Shown in pieces: positions 16,100 through 24,102 of a DNA stretch of 64,000 nucleotides. The DNA lies in the NCBI GenBank assembly GCA_949292775.1, contig CASFBL010000002.1, positions 1 to 64,000 of the forward strand, given 5' to 3'. Both the position numbers and the translations under genes were made by a program. Under the pieces are notes generated by a model. That model saw only the letters and a list, made by a program, of their open reading frames with translations. It was not told the DNA's origin and did no database searches. Positions within the stretch are counted from its first letter, which is position 1, and each line of letters opens with the position of its first letter. This stretch comes from an uncultured Eubacteriales bacterium. GTDB taxonomy: Bacteria; Bacillota; Clostridia; Oscillospirales; Acutalibacteraceae.

Positions 16100-18466
16100 A
16101 TGTATCAGGTAATCAAACGCGACGGCAAAAAAGTGGATTTTGATCTTTCCAAAATCACTGAGGCAATCCGCAAGGCTTTTGAAGCGCAGGAACGGCAGTA
16201 CAATATGGATATTATTGAAATGCTGGCGCTGAAAGTCACCGCAGACTTTGAGAAGAAAATCAAAGACGGTTTTATCGGCGTTGAGGATATTCAGGACAGC
16301 GTCGAGGCTGTGCTGATTGCAGCGGACTATGCGGATGTGGCGAAAGGTTATATCCTTTACAGAAAACAGCGCGAAAAGATTCGCAATATGAAATCCACCG
16401 TGCTGGACTACAAAGAGATTGTGGACAATTATGTGCACCTGACCGACTGGCGTGTCAAAGAGAATTCCACCGTTACCTATTCGGTCGGCGGCTTGATTTT
16501 AAGCAACTCCGGTGCAATTACGGCGAACTACTGGCTGTCGGAAATTTATGACAATGAAATTGCCGATGCACACAGAAACGCCGATATTCATATCCATGAC
16601 CTGTCCATGCTGACCGGCTACTGCGCCGGGTGGTCCTTAAAACAGCTGATTCAAGAAGGCTTGGGCGGCATTCCGGGCAAAATTACTTCTGCACCGGCGG
16701 CGCACCTTTCCACACTTTGCAACCAGATGGTCAACTTCTTAGGTATAATGCAAAACGAGTGGGCGGGCGCACAGGCGTTCTCTTCGTTTGACACTTATCT
16801 CGCCCCGTTCGTAAAGGCAGATAACTTGACATACAAAGAAGTGAAACAGTGCATTCAGTCTTTCGTTTACGGCGTGAACACACCCAGCCGCTGGGGCACG
16901 CAGTCGCCGTTTACCAATATTACGCTGGACTGGACGGTGCCCAACGACCTTGCCGAGCTCAACGCAATCGTCGGCGGCAAGGAAATGGACTTCAAATATA
17001 AAGACTGCAAAAAAGAAATGGATATGGTAAACCGTGCGTTTATTGAAATCATGGTTGAGGGCGATGCCAACGGCCGCGGCTTCCAATATCCGATTCCGAC
17101 CTATTCTATCACAAAAGACTTTGACTGGTCTGAAACCGAAAACAACAAGCTGCTGTTTGAAATGACGGCAAAATACGGCACGCCGTATTTCTCGAACTAT
17201 ATCAACAGCGATATGGAGCCCAGCGATGTCCGCTCCATGTGCTGCCGCCTCCGTTTGGATTTGCGCGAGCTGCGCAAAAAATCCGGCGGCTTCTTCGGCA
17301 GCGGCGAGAGTACCGGTTCTGTCGGCGTGGTCACCATCAACATTCCGCGCATTGCCTATCTTTCCAAAGATGAAACCGAATTCTATAAGCGTTTGGACCG
17401 CATGATGGATATTGCCGCGCGTTCTTTGAAAATCAAGCGCGACATTATAACCCGCCTGCTTGATGAAGGGCTTTATCCCTACACCAAGCGCTATCTCGGC
17501 ACTTTCAACAACCACTTCTCTACCATCGGTCTTATCGGTATGAACGAAGCCTGCCTGAATGCCAACTGGATTCGCGAGGACTTGAGCCACGAAAAGGCGC
17601 AGCAGTTTACAAAAGATGTGCTGAACCATATGCGTGAGCGGCTGTCCGATTATCAGGAGCAGTACGGCGACCTTTATAATCTGGAAGCGACCCCGGCGGA
17701 ATCCACAACTTACCGTTTGGCGAAACACGATGTGGAGCGTTATCCCGAAATCATTACAGCGGCGGGCGACTGCGGCACACCGTATTACACCAACAGCTCG
17801 CACCTGCCCGTGGACTTCACTGCGGATATTTTCGAGGCGCTGGACATTCAGGATGAGCTGCAGACACTGTATACCTCCGGCACGGTGTTCCATGCGTTCC
17901 TCGGCGAGAAGCTGCCCAGCTGGCAGTCCGCTGCGAATTTGGTGCGCAAAATTGCCGAAAACTACAAGCTGCCGTATTATACGCTTTCCCCGACCTACTC
18001 CATCTGCAAAGATCATGGCTATATTGCCGGTGAGCATTACACCTGCCCCGAGTGCGGCAATGTGACCGAGGTTTACAGCCGTATTACCGGCTATTACCGC
18101 CCGGTGCAGAACTGGAACGACGGCAAGGCAGAGGAATTCAAACACAGAAAGCTTTATGACATCGCCAATTCCCATTTGAGAAGAGAACGCCCGACAGCGT
18201 CGCAAAGCGCCGCACCCGCGGTTAATAAGAATACGGCGGAAAATCTACTTTTGTTCACCACCAAGACCTGCCCGAACTGCAAAATGGCAAAGGCGGTTTT
18301 AGACAAAGCCGGTCTTGCCTATACGGTTGTGGATGCCGAAGAAAATGCGGACATGACCGAACGGTACGGTGTAACACAGGCGCCGACGCTTGTCGCGGTC
18401 GGGGCGGATAAATTCACCACATATGCAAATGCTTCTAATATCCGAGCATTTGCAGAAAGGGCTTAA
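16100..18466 (+). CDS. Class III ribonucleotide reductase fused to a glutaredoxin-like domain
   Basis: 788 residues. An ATP cone (residues 1-95) is followed by an NrdD barrel with CNQMVNFLG and MCCRLRLDL motifs. The glycyl radical segment is RITGYYRPVQNWN (661-673, Gly664), of the subclass that in Neisseria bacilliformis takes electrons from thioredoxin rather than formate. Uniquely informative is the tail: after a linker, residues about 715-788 form a glutaredoxin/NrdH-like domain with CPNC (724-727) and a cis-proline APT. trxB follows two bases after the stop, so the expected electron path is NADPH, TrxB, fused redoxin, active-site cysteines. The fused chain is my inference from sequence. 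Confidence 0.9.
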   Translation: MYQVIKRDGKKVDFDLSKITEAIRKAFEAQERQYNMDIIEMLALKVTADFEKKIKDGFIGVEDIQDSVEAVLIAADYADVAKGYILYRKQREKIRNMKSTVLDYKEIVDNYVHLTDWRVKENSTVTYSVGGLILSNSGAITANYWLSEIYDNEIADAHRNADIHIHDLSMLTGYCAGWSLKQLIQEGLGGIPGKITSAPAAHLSTLCNQMVNFLGIMQNEWAGAQAFSSFDTYLAPFVKADNLTYKEVKQCIQSFVYGVNTPSRWGTQSPFTNITLDWTVPNDLAELNAIVGGKEMDFKYKDCKKEMDMVNRAFIEIMVEGDANGRGFQYPIPTYSITKDFDWSETENNKLLFEMTAKYGTPYFSNYINSDMEPSDVRSMCCRLRLDLRELRKKSGGFFGSGESTGSVGVVTINIPRIAYLSKDETEFYKRLDRMMDIAARSLKIKRDIITRLLDEGLYPYTKRYLGTFNNHFSTIGLIGMNEACLNANWIREDLSHEKAQQFTKDVLNHMRERLSDYQEQYGDLYNLEATPAESTTYRLAKHDVERYPEIITAAGDCGTPYYTNSSHLPVDFTADIFEALDIQDELQTLYTSGTVFHAFLGEKLPSWQSAANLVRKIAENYKLPYYTLSPTYSICKDHGYIAGEHYTCPECGNVTEVYSRITGYYRPVQNWNDGKAEEFKHRKLYDIANSHLRRERPTASQSAAPAVNKNTAENLLLFTTKTCPNCKMAKAVLDKAGLAYTVVDAEENADMTERYGVTQAPTLVAVGADKFTTYANASNIRAFAERA

Positions 18467-18468
18467 AT

Positions 18469-19383
18469 ATGTTAGATATTTTAATCATCGGTGCCGGAAC
18501 AGCCGGGTTGACGGCGGCGATTTATGCGGCGCGCGCCGGCAAATCCGTAACGGTTTTAGAATGTGAAAGTATCGGCGGGCAAATCAGTTCCTCGCCGATG
18601 GTTGAAAACTACCCCGGCTATCAGAATATCAGCGGCAGTGCGTTTTCTGACGCGTTGTATGAACAGGCGACGGCGCTCGGCGCGACGCTGGAATTTGAAC
18701 GCGCGGTTTCTGTAAAAGATGCGGGCGACCGAAAGATTGTGACCACCGACAGCGGTACAACTTATGAATGCCGTGCGCTGATTGTGGCAAGCGGTGTGAA
18801 GCATCGGCATTTAGGCATCGATGCGGAAGCGGCTTACGCAGGCCGCGGGGTGTCTTATTGCGCGATTTGTGACGGCGCGTTCTTCCGCAATAAAATCACA
18901 GCGGTTGTCGGCGGCGGCAACGCAGCGCTGCAAAGCACAATCTATCTTTCCGACATCTGCGAAAAGGTTTATCTGATTCACCGCCGCACCGGCTTCCGCG
19001 CGGAACAGGCGGTTGTCGAGAAAATGCAGTCGATTGGAAACATCGAGCAGCTGCTTAATAAAACCGTTGCCGACCTTTCCGGCGAGCCGACGCTCTCCAC
19101 TGTTACCCTGCGCGACACCGAGACCGGGGAAACCTCTGAAATCACCGTAAACGGCTTGTTTGTGTCGATTGGTCAAGTGCCGGAAAACGATGTGTATCGC
19201 GATTTAATAACGCTTGACGAAAGCGGCTTTATCGTTGCCGACGAGTCTTGCTTGACCTCTTGCCCCGGCGTGTTCGCGGCAGGGGATTGCCGGACGAAAA
19301 AGATTCGCCAGCTGACCACCGCTGCGGCGGACGGCAGCGTCGCCGCCCTCGCCGCCTGCGACTATGTCAATCAGTTTGCGTAA
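18469..19383 (+). CDS. trxB: Thioredoxin-disulfide reductase
   Basis: 304 residues. FAD-binding GAGTAGLTAAIYAARAG (residues 7-23), redox motif CAICDGAFF (CxxC), NADPH-binding GGGNAAL, and the late GVFAAGDC FAD motif are all present. It reduces thioredoxin-fold disulfides using NADPH. It starts two bases after nrdD2, so it probably serves the glutaredoxin-like tail of that enzyme as well as general thioredoxin. Its transcription would follow the nrdG2/nrdD2 promoters. Confidence 0.93.
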   Translation: MLDILIIGAGTAGLTAAIYAARAGKSVTVLECESIGGQISSSPMVENYPGYQNISGSAFSDALYEQATALGATLEFERAVSVKDAGDRKIVTTDSGTTYECRALIVASGVKHRHLGIDAEAAYAGRGVSYCAICDGAFFRNKITAVVGGGNAALQSTIYLSDICEKVYLIHRRTGFRAEQAVVEKMQSIGNIEQLLNKTVADLSGEPTLSTVTLRDTETGETSEITVNGLFVSIGQVPENDVYRDLITLDESGFIVADESCLTSCPGVFAAGDCRTKKIRQLTTAAADGSVAALAACDYVNQFA

Positions 19384-19400
19384 TCCAGCCATAAAAATTA

Positions 19401-19446
19401 AAACGCTTCTCCGAAACCATTTACGGCTTTCGGAGAAGCGTTTTTT
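19401..19446. terminator. Bidirectional terminator, trxB / fhs
   Basis: A 16-bp stem (19401-19416 with 19428-19443) is flanked by A and T runs. A second small stem (19479-19486 with 19495-19502) lies nearer the fhs stop. Confidence 0.88.
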
Positions 19447-19518
19447 GTTGCGCTTATTTCTTTGACTTTTTAAACATTCTGCACCGCCGAAAGACGGTGC
19501 AGAACAGGAATTTTGGAA

Positions 19519-21189
19519 TTAGAACAAACCGGAGATTTGACCGTCGGCATCCACATCAATGTTGTAGGCGGCGGGGACTTTCGGAAGCCCCGGCATGGTC
19601 ATAATATCGCCGGTGAGCGCAACGATAAAGCCTGCCCCAGCCGAAAGTCGCACATCGCGCACGGTCAGTGTAAAGCCCTCCGGCTTGCCGAGCAGCGCCG
19701 GGTTATCCGAAAGCGAATACTGCGTTTTTGCAACACAGACCGGGAGCTTATCTTTGCCCAAAGCTTCAATTTCCGAAATTGCCTTCTTCGCCGCGGCGGT
19801 GAAATTCACGCCGTCCGCGCGGTAAATCTCGCGGGCAATGGTTTCAAGCTTTTCGGGGATGGAAAGCGCGGTATCGTACAGCGGATGATAGTTAGAGGGT
19901 TTTTCTTCAATCGTGGCGCAAACCTTTTCGGCAAGGTCTTTTCCGCCCTCGCCGCCTTTTGCGAATACTTCGGTTAAGGAAACCAAAACGCCCATTTCGC
20001 GGCAGAAATCCTCAATGACAGCAATTTCCGCATCGGTGTCAGTGCCGAAACGGTTGATTGCCACCACAACCGGCACGCCGTATTTGTGCATATTTTCAAT
20101 GTGGGTTTTTAAGTTCACAATGCCCTTTTTGAGTGCTTCAACATTTTCCGTGCCCAAATCTGCTTTGGCAACGCCGCCGTTGTATTTCAGCGCGCGAATC
20201 GTAGCGACCAAAACAATGCAGGAGGGCTTGAGCCCAGCCACACGGCACTTGATGTCCAGGAATTTTTCCGCACCGAGGTCCGCGCCGAAGCCTGCCTCCG
20301 TAATGCAGTAGTCGGCCAGTTTTAAGCCGAGCTTTGTCGCCGTCACCGAGTTGCAGCCATGCGCAATGTTCGCGAACGGACCGCCGTGCATAAGCGCGGG
20401 TGTGTTTTCGAGTGTCTGCACCAAATTCGGTTTGATAGCGTCTTTCAGCAGCGCCGCCATAGCGCCGACCGCCTGCAAATCACGCGCATAAACCGGCTTG
20501 CCGTCATAGGTGTAGGCAACGAGCATGTCGCCAAGCCGACGCTTTAAGTCGTCCATATCGGTTGCAAGGCACAAAATTGCCATGACCTCGCTTGCCACGG
20601 TAATCATAAAGCTGTCTTCGCGCGGCACGCCGTTTACCTTGCCGCCGAGGCCCACAACAACATTGCGCAGTGCGCGGTCGTTCATGTCAAGGCAGCGCTT
20701 TAACAGAACACGCCGCGGGTCAATTTGAAGTTCGTTGCCCTGCTGTAAATGATTATCTAAAATCGCGCACAAAAGGTTATTTGCCGATGTGAGCGCGTGC
20801 ATATCGCCTGTAAAATGCAGGTTGATGTCTTCCATAGGCACAACCTGTGCATAGCCGCCGCCTGCCGCGCCGCCTTTTACACCGAACACCGGCCCCATGG
20901 ATGGCTCGCGCAGGGCAATAATGGCGTTTTTGCCGATTTTTTGCATGGCTTCCCCAAGCCCTACGGTAACAGTGGTTTTGCCCTCTCCCGCGGGGGTGGG
21001 GTTAATGGCGGTAACGAGAATCAGTTTTCCGTCGGGCTTGTCTTTTAACTTGTCGCGAAGCGACAGCGGCAGTTTTGCCTTGTATTTGCCGTAAAATTCA
21101 AGGTCATCCCCGTCAACGGAAAGCTTTTTTGCAATGTCTGCTATGGGCAGCATATTTGCGCCTTGTGCGATTTCAATATCGGAAAGCAT
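19519..21189 (-). CDS. fhs: Formate-tetrahydrofolate ligase
   Basis: 556 residues, the standard length. It has the P-loop-like [16 protein letters not shown] (residues 64-79), [19 protein letters not shown], and the [23 protein letters not shown] region. It makes 10-formyl-THF from formate, ATP and THF for purine synthesis and one-carbon metabolism; formate is also the reductant of the first NrdD. Its GGAGGG site lies inside the end of the preceding response-regulator gene (1-base gap), so it is co-translated with a two-component system. Confidence 0.95.
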   Translation of the reverse strand: MLSDIEIAQGANMLPIADIAKKLSVDGDDLEFYGKYKAKLPLSLRDKLKDKPDGKLILVTAINPTPAGEGKTTVTVGLGEAMQKIGKNAIIALREPSMGPVFGVKGGAAGGGYAQVVPMEDINLHFTGDMHALTSANNLLCAILDNHLQQGNELQIDPRRVLLKRCLDMNDRALRNVVVGLGGKVNGVPREDSFMITVASEVMAILCLATDMDDLKRRLGDMLVAYTYDGKPVYARDLQAVGAMAALLKDAIKPNLVQTLENTPALMHGGPFANIAHGCNSVTATKLGLKLADYCITEAGFGADLGAEKFLDIKCRVAGLKPSCIVLVATIRALKYNGGVAKADLGTENVEALKKGIVNLKTHIENMHKYGVPVVVAINRFGTDTDAEIAVIEDFCREMGVLVSLTEVFAKGGEGGKDLAEKVCATIEEKPSNYHPLYDTALSIPEKLETIAREIYRADGVNFTAAAKKAISEIEALGKDKLPVCVAKTQYSLSDNPALLGKPEGFTLTVRDVRLSAGAGFIVALTGDIMTMPGLPKVPAAYNIDVDADGQISGLF

Positions 21190-21190
21190 C

Positions 21191-21991
21191 TTATTTCCCT
21201 CCTAAAATCTTGTGTATATGAGCTCTGGTGGGTTCTGCCCAAGCATAGCCTACCATGTATTCGCCGGAATAGTTTTCAATGGCGGATTCCTTTTTGTCGA
21301 GCAGCTCGTAAAAGTCACAGGCAAATTTTTCTGTGTTAACACTGCGCTGGTTGCGTGCATCGACCAGTATGTCAGAAAGCCCCGCGTCTGCAAGAGATAT
21401 GCGCAGGCTTTTAAGCACCTTGCGGAACAGCGACTGTACGGTCTCGTCATATTCACGATCCGGCCAAAGTGTGGCAATCGCGTTTTCCGTTGTAACGCTG
21501 CCGCCGCGCCGGTCCACAAGCAGCGCTAAAAACTCTTTGGCTTTTGAGCTGGAAAAATACACGGGCTTGTTTTGAAAAAACACATCAAAATAGCCAAAGG
21601 TGTGCACAAAAACATTGGGCCGTGGTTTTTTCTGCGGCAGCGCCGCTGCCTTTTCAATTTGCTCGCGAATCATTTCGTCGGAAAAGGGCTTTAGCACATA
21701 ACCAATCGCGTTCACTGAAAACGCGTCATAAGCGTATTCTTTAAATCCGGTAACAAAAACAATACGGATTTCCGGGTCAATGCGGTTGAGGCGCTTGGCA
21801 AGCTCCAAACCGGTCATTACCGGCATTTCAATGTCCAAAAAAGCAAGGTCAATTTTGTGCCGGGCGGCGTGTTCAAGTGCATCAGTCGGGTTATTGAATG
21901 CATAAAAATCCTGTACACTCGGAAATTGACTGCAAATGTCCTGCAAATCTTCTAAAGGGAGTCTTTCGTCGTCTACTGCAATCACATGCAT
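21191..21991 (-). CDS. Response regulator with SARP-like winged-helix output
   Basis: 266 residues. Receiver domain 1-120, with acidic pair D7/D8, phospho-acceptor D53 (in FLDIEMP) and K101 (VLKPF). The C-terminal part has a trans_reg_C-like winged helix ([13 protein letters not shown]...[15 protein letters not shown]...LWPD) of the kind in SARP-type regulators, rather than the LytTR domain usual with this class of kinase. It lies directly downstream of the histidine kinase and directly upstream of fhs, so the three form an operon. The target genes are unknown. Confidence 0.85.
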   Translation of the reverse strand: MHVIAVDDERLPLEDLQDICSQFPSVQDFYAFNNPTDALEHAARHKIDLAFLDIEMPVMTGLELAKRLNRIDPEIRIVFVTGFKEYAYDAFSVNAIGYVLKPFSDEMIREQIEKAAALPQKKPRPNVFVHTFGYFDVFFQNKPVYFSSSKAKEFLALLVDRRGGSVTTENAIATLWPDREYDETVQSLFRKVLKSLRISLADAGLSDILVDARNQRSVNTEKFACDFYELLDKKESAIENYSGEYMVGYAWAEPTRAHIHKILGGK

Positions 21992-22012
21992 GGTATTTTC
22001 TCCTTTTCTTTA

Positions 22013-23911
22013 TTACGGCTTCTTGGGAATGCGAATAGTAACTGTTGTGCCCACGCCTTTCGCGCTTTCAATCGAAACGGTCGCATGCATCATATTCTCA
22101 AATCGATAGCGGATGTTCTGAAGCCCTACATGGGTGCGGCCGTCGTCTGCTTCGATTGCACTGGGGTCAAAACCAACGCCGTCATCCTGCACGGTAACCA
22201 GATAACTGTCGTTATCGGAAGCGGTGGAAATCCGCACCGTGCCGCCCTCCGGCTTTTTGGTGACGCCGTGTTTAATCGCGTTTTCTACAATAGGCTGAAT
22301 GCCCAGCGTCGGTACGGAAAAGTCCTTTTCGCGAATGTCATATTCAATGTGCAGCTTATCTGAAAAACGCAAAAGCTCAATGTCGCAGTAATGCTGAATG
22401 TGGGCAAGCTCCGTTTCAAACGGAATGGGTTCCGTGTGGGTCAGGCTGTCCATATTGCCGCGCAGATAATAGGAAAAATCAATAACTGCCCGCTCTGCTT
22501 TTTTGGGGTCGCGGCGAATCAGCGACTTGATTGTGTTGAGCGCGTTGTATAGGAAATGCGGCTGAATCTGTGAAATCATGACCGCCATGTTTGCCTTTTC
22601 CACTTCGCGTTCCAGCTCGCGCGCAACGCGGGCACGCTGAAAAACTTTGGCGGCCTTGTCGGCGTGGATAATAGTCAGCTGCAGCGCAAAAAGAGAAAGA
22701 CAGATTGGCATGAACGACGAGCATAAAAACGGCATCATACCGTTGGTGTAAAGCGCATCTACCGTAATGCCGGCAAAAATGAACACATAGGCAAAACACA
22801 GCCTGCCGGCATAGGGGTCGCCTTTCGCAAGCGCCTGGCAAAGCCGGTTGATAATATAGATGTCAGAAAGTGTAGAAATGAGCTGCAAAACAACAAAATA
22901 ATAGTTGTTATAGACTGAAGTCGGCAAAAAAGAAACACCAATGACAACGAGTAAAAAGACCGCCGCCAAAAAAGCTGTAATTTCTTTGGAAAGCTTCAGT
23001 TTAAGCTCGTCCTGCAAATAAATAAGCGCCACCAATTTGATGATGAAAGTAGTGGCAAACATCAGCAGCGTCATTTTTTCATAGCTTAGATTGAAAAACC
23101 ACGGCTGCGAAATGGCATAGCCTTCAGTGGAAATCATCATGCGAAATGCAAGGCACAGGAACAATACCGGCAGCCACTTAGAGAAATATCGGATTTTGGA
23201 GACATAGCCCAAAATAAACAAAATGATGGCGGCATAGATTACAATGCCTATGAGCGCATAGCGTATGCCGAGAAAAGAAAAAATATAGTTTTGCGTGTAA
23301 GAATAATCTGCAATGATAGGCGCAAGATACAGCCCCGAATAAGAGCCGGAGGAGATTTCAATAATGATTTCATGCACTTCCGGAGTAAGCGTAACCTTTT
23401 GCTTAACGGAAGACGGGGTAGACCAGGTTTCATCTGCGTTTGCAGTAAGCGTGCCGCTTTCCGTCACAAGAACACCGTCCACATAAATGCGATAGGCACA
23501 CGCAATGTTTGGAATGTAAATGGCGACAGGCTCAGAATAAGAAAATCCCTTAATATAGGCGCGGTAAGAGGCACAGCCGCCGCTTTCATACGGAGAGTCA
23601 TAAAACGGATTGCCCGCCCACGAGGAGGGCACCGACAGCTTCGCCGGCTGTTTCTGCTCCGCTTGCGGCTCGCTGACAATCAGCTGGTGGTAGAAAAAAT
23701 CCCACTCGCCTTCTAAATAATAGCGACTGTGCTTTTCAAACGGGCGCGCTTGGGTGCAGTCGAACACAGCGTTTGTCGGCTTAAGATTATCAAGCTTTAG
23801 CGATAAATCGCCGAAAAAATGCATGGCCAAAACTGTGCCGGCGGCCAAAAAGACAAAAAACAACAAAGCGAGGTTTGCGTTTATTTTGCGCGGCTTCTGC
23901 CGTGTTTTCAC
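22013..23911 (-). CDS. Sensor histidine kinase with 7TMR-DISM module (LytS-like)
   Basis: 632 residues. TM segment 14-31, then an extracytoplasmic jelly-roll-like region (about 55-205) resembling 7TMR-DISM extracellular domains that bind carbohydrate-like ligands. Seven membrane helices follow (about 212-415) and a short coiled coil (420-445). The His_kinase domain has H452 in QIQPHFLYNALNT and an ATPase domain with ENAIKHGV and a DDGVGFD motif. It is the upstream member of the kinase-regulator-fhs operon. The ligand is unknown; the jelly roll suggests sensing outside the membrane. Confidence 0.87.
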   Translation of the reverse strand: MKTRQKPRKINANLALLFFVFLAAGTVLAMHFFGDLSLKLDNLKPTNAVFDCTQARPFEKHSRYYLEGEWDFFYHQLIVSEPQAEQKQPAKLSVPSSWAGNPFYDSPYESGGCASYRAYIKGFSYSEPVAIYIPNIACAYRIYVDGVLVTESGTLTANADETWSTPSSVKQKVTLTPEVHEIIIEISSGSYSGLYLAPIIADYSYTQNYIFSFLGIRYALIGIVIYAAIILFILGYVSKIRYFSKWLPVLFLCLAFRMMISTEGYAISQPWFFNLSYEKMTLLMFATTFIIKLVALIYLQDELKLKLSKEITAFLAAVFLLVVIGVSFLPTSVYNNYYFVVLQLISTLSDIYIINRLCQALAKGDPYAGRLCFAYVFIFAGITVDALYTNGMMPFLCSSFMPICLSLFALQLTIIHADKAAKVFQRARVARELEREVEKANMAVMISQIQPHFLYNALNTIKSLIRRDPKKAERAVIDFSYYLRGNMDSLTHTEPIPFETELAHIQHYCDIELLRFSDKLHIEYDIREKDFSVPTLGIQPIVENAIKHGVTKKPEGGTVRISTASDNDSYLVTVQDDGVGFDPSAIEADDGRTHVGLQNIRYRFENMMHATVSIESAKGVGTTVTIRIPKKP

Positions 23912-24007
23912 ACGCGCACCTCCTTTGTAAGCTAAAATGAAATACTACCTTTTTATTATAGACGAAAAACAGATATAAAACAAGCGTTTTGTTGTATGGA
24001 TTTTGAG

Positions 24008-24037
24008 TTGACAAAGGAAGCGGGAAAAGGGTATAAT
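24008..24037 (+). promoter_or_regulatory. Promoter of the alaS operon
   Basis: TTGACA (24008-24013), 18-bp spacer, TATAAT (24032-24037). The leader is too short (about 60 bases) for a T-box. Confidence 0.8.
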
Positions 24038-24102
24038 TTTTTCATTAAAAAGGAAAGTGCGGCTTTTTGCATTTTTCCGCTTTTTAAGGAGTTTTGAGAC
24101 CT

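Noticed and set aside
16739-18205. Long open frame antisense to nrdD2 (488 codons)
   Set aside because: Same reason: shadow of nrdD2, with no recognisable domain and no ribosome-binding site.
23940-24102. T-box leader before alaS
   Set aside because: The leader after the promoter is only about 60 bases and lacks the T-box and specifier stem.
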